Source: Blepharisma japonicum (taxonomy: Eukaryota; Ciliophora; Heterotrichea; Heterotrichida; Blepharismidae). From it: DNA of 64,000 nt. The stretch covers positions 91,536-155,535 of the forward strand of contig CATKHK010000096.1 of NCBI GenBank assembly GCA_949751835.1. The letters are read 5' to 3'. Position numbers and translations under genes: made by a program. Shown here piece by piece: positions 49,601 through 62,000 of the stretch (position 1 is its first letter; every line of letters begins with the position of its first letter). The notes under the pieces were generated by a model. That model saw only the letters and a program-made list of their open reading frames with translations, was not told the origin of the DNA and searched no databases.

Positions 49601-50129
49601 TTGCTCTTATTCTGAAGTTTATTCTAGCTCTATTCTATCTGCCGTTGCAGTGGCTGCAACAACGTTAGCCACCCCTACATGCACTTCAAGCTCTGGCACT
49701 ATTATTGGGGCTTGTGCAGACTCTGTTAGCCTTTCAATGAATTTTGGTTTCACCACGACTATTGCAGTGCCTAAAGGTGGCTCAATAGAATTTACTATGG
49801 ATGGTTCATGAACTTGGCCTTTATCATCTTCAAGCTACTCATCATCATTTCCAGCAACTTATTCCCTTGCTGGCTCAGCCTTAACAATCATACTGATTGC
49901 TGACCTTCAGGCAGGCTCATATACTGTTGTAGCAACTGGAGTTACCCCACCAGCAAATGCTGGATCTAATAGTATTGATAAAAACTGTTTCTCAACGCTT
50001 TCAACCAAGACAATTTTCGGTAATACAATTGAGACTTGGAATACTGCCAACGAGGTATCATATCAAACATCTATTGCTTCTTCTGCTTCTGTAACAACTG
50101 GCACTTCTACTTTGACAATCAATGCCTAA
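46674..50129 (+). CDS. Short-form surface protein gene E (1151 aa, no C-terminal anchor)
   Basis: Single frame from ATG 46674 to TAA 50127-50129. The start is chosen because MKSLVSFIALIGLASC is the signal peptide aligned with A and B. Then LDPGRIVW, WWSDLD near residue 369, GFMGTGIMG near 724, and a final SVTTGTSTLTINA. It corresponds to residues 1-1137 of A; the next codon, Tyr in A, is TAA here. After the TAA the frame still resembles the family for about 15 codons, so the stop is a mutation of a longer ancestor. With no hydrophobic tail the product would be secreted rather than anchored. Most Trp codons are TGG, with TGA at 46947, 48915, 49587 and 49809. About 90 percent similar to G. Confidence 0.88.
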
Positions 50130-50442
50130 CCTAATATTTTAAATCAGTTTCCTAATATTTTTTTTCCATTTACTTTAAACATTATCCTTGCACTTGAGGG
50201 GTATGATTAAATATTTATTACATTAAAATAATTTGATTTTTTGACATTCCGTATTAACTTTTAAAGCCACTATAAGCTCAAGCATCTATTCTATAAATTT
50301 CTATGAGATTTTAACCACATTCACGTATTTTATGATCAATAATTGAACTAAATTGAATTCTTGCATCCTACGTCCATCTATCAAAGTAGCTAACAATTCA
50401 TCTTTAATAGAAATTTTATATTTCAGCAAGAATCTTAGACAT
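50130..50442. other. Spacer between genes E and F
   Basis: The first 60 bp or so are decayed coding sequence beyond the TAA of gene E. The rest is AT-rich and does not share the upstream block of E and G. Nothing else seen. Confidence 0.4.
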
Positions 50443-51351
50443 ATGAAAAGTCTTGTAAGTTTTATCGCTTTTATGGAGCTTACTTCTTGCTTAGCATTTT
50501 GATCATATGATTCAAACTTAAATCCAGGCAGGATAACTTGGCCTAAAAAGACTTGGTATAGCAACCCTATTGAACTCACTTACACAAACACTGGATCTAC
50601 AGTCACCTTGACAGTTAATTTCAGACCTACTACTACTTTGACTCGAGCAACAGTTCAGATCATTTTCCCTTCAACTTATTCTACAGAATCAACAAAAACT
50701 GTAACTGCTTCAAGTTCGTTCAATTTACAGTCAGGCCAAGATACTAGCGTAACCTATATAACAACCCTTCCAAGCGCAGGCATATATGGTCCATTTGGAA
50801 TAGTCACTAGGCATCAAACTACTGGTAAAATTGTTGATGCAAACTACAATTTCGGCTGCATAGCAGTTACCAGTTCAGTATCATCAAATTCTCTTACAGT
50901 TACTAGAGCGTCAGAGAGCATTGTCACTACGATTAATACTGACAACACCCTTATATTCACGTTCTCCTTATTCTTCAGTCTCTGGGCTCATGACATTATT
51001 GAAATTATCCCAGATGCAAATTGGATTCTAAAAACAGGCCCAATCTGCAAATCATTAGGAGCCTCAAACCCTCTCTTAGGCCCAGACAGTAAAAATGCCA
51101 GCAACTTGCCTTGCTCACTTGGGCTAAAAAGCTCATCAACAGCTGGGGTGGCAACTGGGCCTGACACTAATGTTGCTTCAGACAGCATTTATATTTATGG
51201 GATTGCTTCTGATACTTACGTATCTGGATCGTCTTCATATGTCATTAAGATTAATATTAGTTCTATTACCTCACCAGCATTTGTTACTAGTACAAGCAGC
51301 TGGGTTGTTAACATTTGGAGATTCGGAACCAACAGTTTGTTTGCTAAGTAA
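50443..51351 (+). pseudogene. Surface gene F, 5' segment (302 codons), cut by an inversion
   Basis: ATG 50443 opens with MKSLVSFIAFMELTSC and runs through LNPGRITW and SLWAHDIIEIIPD to VVNIWRFGTNSLFAK and TAA 51349-51351. In E and G the next residues are YTTSFGPGS. Those residues are instead found at 54354 on the opposite strand, starting the other half of the gene. The segment is otherwise intact, with TGA as Trp near 50500. The product, if made, would be a secreted 302-residue fragment. Confidence 0.85.
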
Positions 51352-51885
51352 AGATTGCAAGAACGTTATTGGAATCATAAATCAGGAAGTAAGAAAGTTT
51401 GCTCGAGAAATTGTAAGAATTAGAAGAAAATTGACTCCTTCATGTGATAACCATAAATAATAGAAATAATAATAATAATAATAAATAATAATTCCTGTGT
51501 CGGCATGTTGCCCCTTTTGAAATTCCAATTTTTCACTTAACAAGTGCTATGGCTCCATCATTATATGACAGAAGTCCGTACTCTAAAGGAGATTTTTAAT
51601 GATCCTGTAACTGGAGCATTGAAACTTGAGACCTACCAATCCATCTATCGGCATGCCGCTCCTTTGCAATGTCAAATTTTTATTTAGTACGTACTGTTTC
51701 GTCCAATGAAAAATTGATTATAAAATCATTAAACTTTCCACCTCTATGAACGATATATGAGTCTTTTAAAATATATAAGTTAAATTAAATATATGCAAGA
51801 TATCGGCAAGCTGTTTTTAAAAGCTAGCTTATGCTTTGATAGTCAATGTAGAACTGCCAATTGTTACAGAAGCAGAAGAAGTAAT
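51352..51885. other. Former 3' flank of gene F inside the inverted segment
   Basis: Not related to the surface family from 51352 to about 51790. A short open stretch up to 51460 (GIINQEVRKFAREIVRIRRK in one frame) is of unknown origin. There is an AAT microsatellite at 51465-51492. Two imperfect copies of TCGGCATG followed by CC and TTTG occur near 51500 and 51650. 51800-51885 is decayed coding sequence after the gene F stop. Confidence 0.45.
51465..51492 (+). repeat. AAT microsatellite
   Basis: About nine AAT units with one interruption. Confidence 0.8.
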
Positions 51886-54378
51886 TTACGTTTGGTATGA
51901 AGCCTCGCTAGAAGTACTCCAGGTCTCAATTGTATTACCGTTGCTTGCCTTGGTTAAAAGTTCTGAGAAACAGTCTTTATCAATACTATTAGACCCATTG
52001 TTTATTGGTGGCGCAACTCCAGCTGCTACCACAGTGTATGAACCTGCAATAAGATCTGCAGTCAGTGTGGCTGTTAAGGTTGAGCCAGAGAGTGCCCAAG
52101 TTGCTGAAATTGAAGGTGATGAATAACTTTCTGGTGAGGATGGCCAGTTCCATGAACTATCCATCACAAATACGATTGAACCACCTTTAGGTACTGTAAT
52201 AGTAGTGATGAAGCCAAAAGTCATTGAAAGGTTAACAGAGTCTGCACTTACTCCAATAATGGTTCCAGAGCTAGAAGTGCATGTAGGGGTAACTAAAGCG
52301 ATTGCAGATATTGTAGCAGTTGACATCGAGTTAACATACAATTGAGAATACTTGCAATTTGCTCCAAAACCTGCTATATCCGCAACTCATACACCAAATT
52401 TGCTACTTCCACTTGGAATAGCGTAGTTTGGAGGCATAAGATTAGTAACTGTAAGGTCAAAAGCAACAGTATCTGAGGGACTAGAAGTTACAGCACCCCA
52501 TGTGTGACCAGAAGTGCCAAAAGCCATAATGAATCCACCTGTGCCAGTGTCACTTGAAGAATTAATAAAATATGTTGAAGGACTAGGAGAAGCTCATGCA
52601 CCATTAATTGTTTCAATAAATGTAGGGATTGTTGAAAAAGTATATCCTGTTGGGAGACTGATTCCGATATAGTCGCCATTAACTATAGAAGCTCCACTCT
52701 GTTTAAGGGCTTGAGAAATGGTTACACTTTGAGCAGTGCCAATATACCAGGATGATCCTGAAGTTTGTGCAGCTCCTGTTGATGTAACATCAAAAGATGT
52801 CGGTCATGTGTTTACAGTTCATACTTCTGTATTTTGGTAAAGAACATGCCTAATCGATGGATCTGTTTTAGTGTAATAAAAGTAAGTATTAACGATTAGA
52901 GATGTTTGAGTTAAAGTAGCAATGGCGCTTGGCAAGTAAGTGGTAACCTTTGATATTCCATATATCGTAGTTCCAAGATTTTTAAGAGTTATTGTTAGCA
53001 AGGAAGTTGAAACTTTAAAAGTTGCTTTTGCAGAAGAAGCAGTTGACGAAAAGTGGGTGCCAATAGTCAAAGTTCCAGCGTTGTCTGTTGCCATAATGCC
53101 AGTGCCCATAAATCCTTTATTAAAGTCATATCCTTCATCAATTTCTATGTCAATTGCATATGATTGAACATAAAAGTCATAGTCAAAGTTTAATGGTTCA
53201 AAGTAGTTAACAATAGGAATTCCATCTAATTGATCATTGCATACGAGTAATGAATAGAGTTTACTTCTAGTAGTTTGAGGAAGCACAGATATGACTGAGC
53301 TGCCAATTTCAGTCGCAGATGAATAGGTTGCAATTGCCCAGATTTCATAAAAAGTGCCTATGTTGGATGCTACATAAGGTAAGCTTGTTTTTTGTGATCC
53401 AGCATATTTTATGATGAGATAGTTGCCAGGAGCACATTCGTCAGAGGAGGATAAGAATGTTACAGATACTTGATTGCTAATATAGGTTGAAGAATATATT
53501 GTAGGACTACTATTAACTATATCACGATCAGATGCTGTTGATGATTCTAAATTTGTAGCAGATTTGATATAGCAAGTTGCTATAACTTCATAGTCAATAT
53601 AAACAGAGTTAAAAGTATCAAATGAAACTGAAGATGCTTTGTTGAAGTAAAAAGCTAAGTTTGCTTCAACACCACCTGCTCCCCCTCATGCATTTGAGCT
53701 ACCTGGAGTAACACGGATAAAGATATCTTGACCTCTTTTTCCTGCTTGGTTCTGATTAGTTGCTGAAGTTAGATAATATGGATCAGGAGTATTCCCAATA
53801 TTAAGTTGAGGATATTGTGTGGTCTCAGAAGCAAGAGCGTGTAAAGAAAGATCAGGAATCTTATACAGAGAAGATGAAGCAGCTTGAATTGTAATGAAGC
53901 CTGGATTGCTCACACTTTGATCTGCAACTGATAAATCATAATAATAATAATAAGTAGTAATTTTCGTAACTTTTGGAGATGATCCATAGAAATAGCTTAA
54001 TACCACAAATGAGACTGATCCTTTAGCTTGGGCTTTTGTGAATGTTACAGTAGCAGTAGTCGTGTCAGATGCTACACAGCTTGCACCACTAATAGTTGGA
54101 GTCACATAGCATAGTCCTCTAGCTTTCCCAGTTGTATTATCAGTATCTGATCACCAAATCGTGTTATATATATCTACAGAGCTGAAAGTAACGACCAAAG
54201 TGCTACCTGTGGGTAGAGGATTGCTTATTTTTACTGTAACCTTTGTAAATAAGACCTGGCCTACAACAATAGAATTTGAAGGATAATTTTGACTTTGCCA
54301 GCTTGTAAAAGTAGCTAATCCTGCTGTAGATCCTGGGCCAAAGCTTGTTGTGTATAGATTTTTATAAGCTTTAGTCAA
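51886..54378 (-). pseudogene. Surface gene F, 3' segment, inverted
   Basis: Open minus-strand frame with TGA as Trp, from the unrelated sequence near 54378 to TAA at 51886-51888. Homology starts at YTTSFGPGSTAGLATF (54354), exactly the residue after the end of the 5' segment. It then shows SSVDIYNTIWW, GFMGTGIMATD and SASWVI-type C-terminal blocks ending SSEASYQT. Upstream of 54354 there is no ATG and no family homology. The frame is fully intact for about 820 codons, so the break is recent. It has a TAA 20 or so codons earlier than E, and also a TAA at the Tyr codon that is TAA in E and G. Confidence 0.85.
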
Positions 54379-54499
54379 ATTTGGATATTTTATGATATCT
54401 AATCCAATATTTCTGCATTATTTTAATATTCTTCATTGTAAAATTTATTGATTTCCTTTCTTTCTAATAATTAATGCAATCGTATAAAACATATTGTTA

Positions 54500-55620
54500 A
54501 TTAAAATCTTTATTATTACCAATAAAATTATGCTTGATTTTCCAGCTAATATTAAAATCTTGGATGCTCTATTAAAATATTAATCTCAGAAGACACTTAC
54601 TCAATGTTTTATCTTTGAGATTAAATTCTGCTATCTCATTCTGTGTTCAAGTGAAATAAATCTTATCTTTGAATCTGACTATATCTGATGTCACAATGTG
54701 CCTTCCAGAAATTCTTCCAACCTTTTATCATCATCTAATGCTATTGATTTCGCATTGATAAATATCTCCATCTCTCAATAATTTATATGATAATTTTTAT
54801 TAGTTTCTATCATAAATAGCTATAATTCTAGGTTTAAATCAGAATTTTGTAGAGCAATTATGCAATAAAAGATTATTTTTAACTAAAAAAAATACTCTAT
54901 TGCCAGTAAAAAGAATAGTTTTATTCTTGATAATTCATTGCGAAACCTAAAATTTTTCGAATCAATTTTTTGTGAGATCATAATAAAGCTTTTTGATTAT
55001 GAATTTTGGAAAAAAGCAGAGAAAAAGTAATTGAAACTCTCAACAAATAGAGGGGCTAGACTTACTCATTAATTTGTTTCTATATTGCATTTAAAGAGAT
55101 ACTGAGTTTAAATGTCTTCCAAAGGCAGATATAATTATCATAATAAAGCCAAACAAGGGTTTCGTATTGAAATTTCTGATGTAATTTGTTTTATTGACTT
55201 ATTTTTATCAATAATAAAGGCTTCACCTATAGAAGGATGAATATTCCAGGATCATAACCTCCTTAAAAGAAGGTTGAGTGATTAACTGGAATAAATGCAG
55301 AAGCACAACCCATTAATAATCGAGGGAGTTTAATTACTTCTGATAAAGTTATTTCTTCTAAATTTCAAGTAAATAGCTGAATCTCCTTTAATATATATGA
55401 GTTTATGATTGCGAGATTTGTATGATTTTGTTCCTTTACAATCGATTCAGCAGCTTTCTTCAAATGCTTTCAGGTCGTAAATAAAGCACAAATATTTGCG
55501 ATTACTGAGGAATATCAGTATGCTTTTTAATAAGTTAAGCCATAAAGAAATCAAACAAGTTTCTTGCATTTTAATTATTTAAAAGAATTTCAAACGATTC
55601 AAAAACTTACGAAATGAGAG
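54500..55620 (+). repeat. Segmental repeat X, copy 1
   Basis: Matches 57781-58727 in order: CAATAAAATTATG, AATGTGCCTTCCA, ATTGAAACTCTCA, TTTCTATATTGCATTT, ATTCCAGGATCATA, TTTCAAGTAAATA and TTTCTTGCAT. Its right half is the dispersed block that lies upstream of gene E. No surface gene follows this copy. Confidence 0.7.
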
Positions 55621-57780
55621 ATGGAGAACCAAGCCATATAACTCAGCACGCTTATAGCGAGTGAAAATTGCACAACAGGTGAGGCTATGGCTTGCCAAAT
55701 TCTATTGACAAGCTAGCAAAGTCAAGCAGTTGGGTCTGAATTTGCCACTTAAAGAGTTAGCTCATTACCCAGAAATCGGTAAGCCAAATGATTTAGCTTC
55801 TGTTCAAGTTCGGTTCAAACTTCACACAATAGTATATCTAAGACCTAATTTCGAACTTAATAAAAGTTGTGTTTATCTATTAGTCATTTAATGCTAATCT
55901 TTAATTATTTGCATTTATTACTTTTAGAAAGATGCAAAAAGAAGAATGAAAGCTGAAAGAGAGTTTTCAAATATAAAGCAGAGACAGAGCATAAACAATA
56001 AAAAGAATAAAAATTACGAATAGAGTTAGAATAAAATATCAAGAATGAAAATCAAAACGTTTGAAGCGAATTAAAAGGAATATTGGGATCGATTTTTATA
56101 GGGAAACAAATTTTTATTATTCCAACTTTTAGAAATAGTAATGGATAACATTGATATCATTACTGGAATCAAAAAACAGTTTATCTTGAAGTTCCAAAAA
56201 ATCAAAAATTTGATTAGGAAGTTTAGTGAATTTTTAATACATCGATATTAATTCCCATTATGGTCTTTGACATAAGCAAGAATCCTAACTGTGTGCTAAA
56301 ATTCTAAAATGTTTAAATCAAGGTAGATGAAGACTTCTAAGATTCTTAGTAGCAAGCTTTATATGATAGATATCTACTCTTTCATATGAATTGTGCTATC
56401 TATGATTGAGCTACCATTCAGCTCATATAGGATTTGAAATACTTCAAGCCATATGCACTATAGATCATAAAGGCCAAATTAATCGATGAAATATATGTAC
56501 AGCTTTTAGTTTTAGAGGAGTATCAAGATTTTAAAAGAAAAGTCTAGCTAAACTGGGAATAAGTAGAATTTATTTATTGTGATTACATATTTTGCACATG
56601 AAGGCTGAGTTATAGAATATATTAAATTTCCTATTAAAAGGGGAACGATTTATGATACAAAAGTCATATAAAACCGAAAGCTGACTATTTTGAGAAAGAC
56701 TAGTAATTATAAAGAAAAAATTTTTATCTTGATAATATCTCAGGTTATAAAATATTACAAAGAATGCAGGCTTCTAAAGTAAATCTCGTCTATAGAACTT
56801 AGTATCTCCTAATAAGAGAGTTGAACAAAATTTATTACTACTTGTTTTGCCTTTATTTCCCATATTTGTGAGTGATCAAAATCATAGTAAAGATTTAATA
56901 GAGGTCTTTCCTTCTGTATTGAATTCAATAGAATGGAAATATTCAAATTTATTAAATTTTTTAAACAATAAAGCAAAATGAATTTTATCAATTGTATTAA
57001 ATAAGAAATGATATAAAATTATTAATCAACGTTTTCAGCGCTTAGATTAGTCCTCTGCTTTTATATCTGATCTTGCCTCCTTATTGCAACCCTATATGCA
57101 TTGATTAGTATTCCCATTAGCCTTTTTTGTTGCATTGCTCTCTCTCCATTTTTCTCAAGATTCTGCTCTCAAAGGCTCTTTTTTTATATTAAATTTTTTA
57201 TTAAAAAATTCACTCTTTTCAAATAAAAAGGACTCTCAAAAGCCTTTTGCTCGACATAAGTATCAACAAGAAGGGAATTATTTTAAATTATCTTGAATTT
57301 TTACTTTGCATTCTCTCTTGTAGCTTTAATCGTGATAAACTTAAGCTCGACCAATATTGAGGGATTTGACTATTTTCAGCTAAAAATTAATTTCTTATTG
57401 AATCTTCTCATCTTCTTTATCTTCAGCCTTTACTATCCCTCAAATTTATTTATCAGTCTTTCGCATAAAAGTTAAAAGACCTCGATATTGGGCTTTAAGA
57501 TATTTCAATTTCTGTATTATTTTTTCTTCCTTATTGCAATTATTACATAATCTTCTACCTTGGTCTGTTTTTATCCTCAGCCTTATTCTTTATTTAGAAT
57601 TAGCTATGGCTTTTTCTTTTGCTTTTGCTTTGAAAGGCTTTCTTAGTGATTTTAAAATCAATTTTTCATTTTCTAAATTTCCTTTATTGATAATCCAAAT
57701 CAAATTAAAAATATTTAACTTGATTTCAAAATTAAATTTCAACTGTTTCAAAAATTTGATTTTTTGGACCTAAATTTATA

Positions 57781-58727
57781 ATTGATAGTTAAAAATCATT
57801 ATTATTCCCAATAAAATTATGACAATTTCAATCTAATATTAAAAATCTTGATTTTTCTATTGAAAATGCTAATCAGACTCAAACTTTTAACTCTGCGATA
57901 AAATAAATCATCTCATTCTATGTCAACTGAAATATCTTACTCTGATCCTAACTAACTATATAAGATACCAAAATGTGCCTTCCAACAGCTATCCAACTTT
58001 TTGTCATCATCTGATGCTGTTGATTTTCGCTTTCATAAATATTTCTCAGTAATATATTATGAAGCAGGTAATCTTTCAAAAGCAATCTATTGAGATGAAG
58101 AGATAATAAAATTTTGTGTTTTAGTTTTGAACAAATAATAAGTAACCTTGGAAATAAACAGAGTGAGGATAATTGAAACTCTCAGCGGTGAGAGAGGCTT
58201 GACTTGCACATCTGTTTCTATATTGCATTTTATCGATACTTGGTCCAAATGCATTCGAAAGGCATATACATGATTATCATAGTGACTAAACAAGAAATTC
58301 CCTTATGTAAATTGCTTTATGGACTTATTTCATCAATAATAAAGGCTTTACCTATATGAGGGCAATATATTCCAGGATCATAGTCTCTATAAATGAAGAT
58401 TGAGGATTAATTAATAAATACAGAACACAGCTTCTTAATAATTGCTATTGATAAGGTCATTTCCTTCTAAATTTCAAGTAAATACTCATCTGCATCTTCT
58501 TCTATATTTATTAGTTCATGACTGCCAGATTCGTATACTTTTTCTCTTTATAATCGATTCAGTAGCTTTCTTCAAATGCTTGCAGATCTTAATAATTTCA
58601 CAAAGTTCTCGGTGATTGAAAAATACCAATGAGCTTTCTAATAACTAATAAATTGTTTGATAAAAAAGTCAAACAAATTTCTTGCATATTAATTACTTTA
58701 AAGAATTTCAAAAAATTCAAAAACTAT
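57781..58727 (+). repeat. Segmental repeat X, copy 2
   Basis: Diverged and slightly shorter copy of 54500-55620, directly upstream of the gene G flank. It carries no convincing coding frame. Confidence 0.7.
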
Positions 58728-58741
58728 TGAGCGGGCAATTT

Positions 58742-58761
58742 GTATATATATATATATATAT
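58742..58761 (+). repeat. TA microsatellite
   Basis: Ten perfect TA units in the flank of gene G; the matching place before gene E has only about four. Confidence 0.8.
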
Positions 58762-59009
58762 GAGTTCATGTCTTTCTGATTTTTAAGACTTTCTTTTAAT
58801 CCATTCAGCAACTTGTTTTTAAATGCTTGTAGGATGCAATAATTGATCGAAGTTCTCGACAATTGAGAAATATCAGTATGTATATTTTCAATAAAGTTAA
58901 ATGATAAAGAAACCAAGCAAAGTTTCTTGCATTTTAATTAATTAGACAAAAAATATAGAATAAAATAATAGGATCAAATTTAAACAAAATAATTTGAATA
59001 AATTGTAAA
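58745..59009 (+). promoter_or_regulatory. Proximal 5' flank of gene G, shared with gene E
   Basis: Closely matches 46450-46673, including AAAGAAACCAAGCAAAG and a TTTTAATTAATTA run. An insertion of about 40 bp lies just before the start codon. Confidence 0.5.
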
Positions 59010-62000
59010 ATGAAAAGCCTTGCAAGCTTTATAGCTCTTATTGTGCTTTCTTCTTGCTTTGAATTTGGATTATATAATTCAAGCTTAGACCCAGGCAGAA
59101 TACTTTGGCCTAAAGATACTTGGCATAGCAACCCTATTGAGCTTACCCAAACTAGCACTGGACTAACAGTTATTTTGACAGTTCACTTCAGGCCTACCAC
59201 TACTTTGACTGGAGCAACAGTTCAGATTATTTTCCCATCAGCTTATTCCACAGAGCTAGCAAAAACTGTTGTTGCTTCAAGTTGATCCAATTTACAGTCT
59301 GGCCAAGATACTAGAATTACCTATACTACAACACTTCCAAGTGCAGGCATATATGGTCCATTTGGAATAGTCACTAGAAACGGTCAAAGAGGCCAGATTG
59401 TTGATGCAAACTACAATTTTGGATGTATTGTGGTTGCCAGCTCAGTATTATCAAGAACTCTTACTGTCTCTAGAGCTGCAAGCAGCATTATCACTACAAT
59501 CAATACTGACAACACCCTTGAATTTCAGTTCTCCTTATCCTTTAGTCTTTGGGCTCATGATATCATAGAAATTGTTCCAGATACAAATTGGGTTCTAAAA
59601 ACTGGCCCTGTCTGCAAATCAGCTGGAGACTCAAACCCTGTCTTAGGTCCTAACAGCACAAATACCAGAAACTTACCTTGCTCGCTAGGACTAAAAAGCT
59701 CAACAACAGCTGGGGTGGCAACTGGAGCTGACAATACTGTTGCTTCAGACAGTATTTATATTTATGGAATTGCTTCAGATACTTATGTATCTCCTGCCTT
59801 AAATTCATATACAATTAAACTTGAAGTTAGCTACATTATTTCACCAGCATTTGTTACTAGCTCAAGTAGCTGGACAGTTAATATTTGGAGATACGGAACC
59901 AATAATTTGCTTGCTAAATACACCACAAGCTTTGGTCCAGGATCTACTGCAGGATTAGCTACCTTCATAAGCTGGCAAAGTTATAACTTCCCTTCAAACA
60001 TTGTAATACAAAATCAAGTTATATTCACAAAGCTTACAGTTGGTTTTAATAATCCTTTGCCTGCTGGAAGCACCTTGATTGTTACTTTCAGTGGTGTTAA
60101 TGTATATGATACTATCTGGTGGTCTGATCTTGATACTACCACTGGAATTTATAATAGCGGATTATGCTATATTACCCCAGCTATTGATGGAGCAAGTTGT
60201 GCAGTATCTGACGCAACAACTGCAACTGTGGCATTTGCTAAGGCACAAGTTAAAAGATCAGTATCTTTTGTGGTATTAAGCTACTTATCAGGAACAACTC
60301 CACAAGTTACTAAAATTATCACATACTACAGCTCAGGCACTAATGTTGTAGATCAAAGCGCAAGCAATCCAGGCTCATTTACAGTTAAAGCAGCCTCATC
60401 ATCTGCTTATAAGATTCCTGATGTCGCTTTGCATGCTCTTGCAGCCGGTTCTACAAGCTATCCAAAAATTGCTGCTGGAACTGCTCCAGCTCCATATGTC
60501 ATAGGTTCCTCAGGTTCTGCAAATGGGTACAACCAAGGAGGTGTCAAAGGCCAAGATATTTTCATTCGTATTACTCCTGGCAGTTCAAACACTTGGGGTG
60601 GTTTTTCAGGTGTTAGCAAATGTAGTCTTATATTTTAACAGAACAGCTTCATTTGAATTTAATAATTTTGGCTCTGTTTATCTTGATAGCAGCCTTACTA
60701 AAACTGATTACATTAATACTGCTTCTACATTTTCCTCAGCAGATACCTTCTTGACATCCACTACCAATGGTATTACTCCTGGACTCTCTACAAGCAACCA
60801 AATTTCTTTGTCATTCACTACTTCAACTGATGGTGTTGCAAGTGGATCCTACTACTTTTTAAGATTTTCTGATCCATCCAAAACAAGCTTACCTTTTATA
60901 GCATCCAATTTAGCGACCTTTTATGAAATTTGGGCTGTTGCATCCTATACTGTGGCTGGAATAAGCACAACTGAAATTGGTAGCTCAGTAATTTCAGTAC
61001 TTCCTCAAACGACTTCAACGAGCTCTTATAGTTCAAAATTCTATACGATGCCTCTTTGTAAGGATAACCTCAATGGAATTCCAATAGTTAACCATTTTGA
61101 ATCAATAAATACAGACTTTGACTTTTCTGCTCAATCATATGCAATTGATATTGAAATTGATGGTGGATACAGCTATACGACTGGATTCATGGGTACTGGC
61201 ATTATGAGAACTAACAATGCTGGAACTCTTACTCTTGGCACAAGCTTTTGATCTTCTATCCCTACCGCAACTGCTACTTTTGTAGTCAATGGAACCAAGC
61301 TAACAATTACTCTTAAAGATCTTGGAGCAATTTCTATGTGATCGCAAAAAATAGATACTTATTTCCCAAGTGCAATAGCTTCTTTAGCAGAAGCAAGTTT
61401 AAGTATTAATTCTTATTTTTACTTTACAAAACCATCTGATACTACAGTTAGACAAATTCTCTACCAAAATAAATTTGCCTGGACGGTCTCATCTGTTTCA
61501 AATTTTGATCCTAAATCAACTGGTGCGGCACAAACATCAGGCTCAACATGGGGTATTGGAACTTCTGCAAGTGTTACTATTTCTAATATACTTGATAGCG
61601 ATACTATGACAATTGTAATATCCAATAATGATATTATTGGAATTAGCCTTTCACCAGGATTTACATTTTCATCGACTCCTTCATACACTGTTATAGTTGA
61701 TACAGCTGCTCCTTTGGCTTCTCCTGCTTCTACAACATTTTATCTGGGTTCTTCAAGTGATACTGGAGTCGGTGGATTTATTATGGCTTACGGCTCATGA
61801 GGCTCTGCAACCCCTACTGCTACTGGAATTGCATATAACTTAGCAGTTACAAATCTTAAACCACCAAGCTACTCTTTTGCAGTTGGAGAAAGCACATGGG
61901 GGATGTGAGTGGCATCATCAACATTGGGAGGTATTTGCTCTTATTCTGAGGCTTACTCTAGCTCTTCTCTTTCTACTGTTGCAGTCGTTTCAACCACTTT

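Larger units (their letters stand above)
54418..59009. other. Large intergenic region between F and G
   Basis: About 4.6 kb with no gene I can support. It contains two related blocks (54500-55620 and 57781-58727), a unique middle of about 2.1 kb with no recognisable coding sequence, a TA microsatellite and the proximal flank of gene G. Confidence 0.5.

Noticed and set aside
57293-57773. Hydrophobic small frames with membrane-like segments
   Set aside because: Phe/Ile/Leu/Asn-rich composition is expected from random AT-rich DNA; no conserved copy in the related block.
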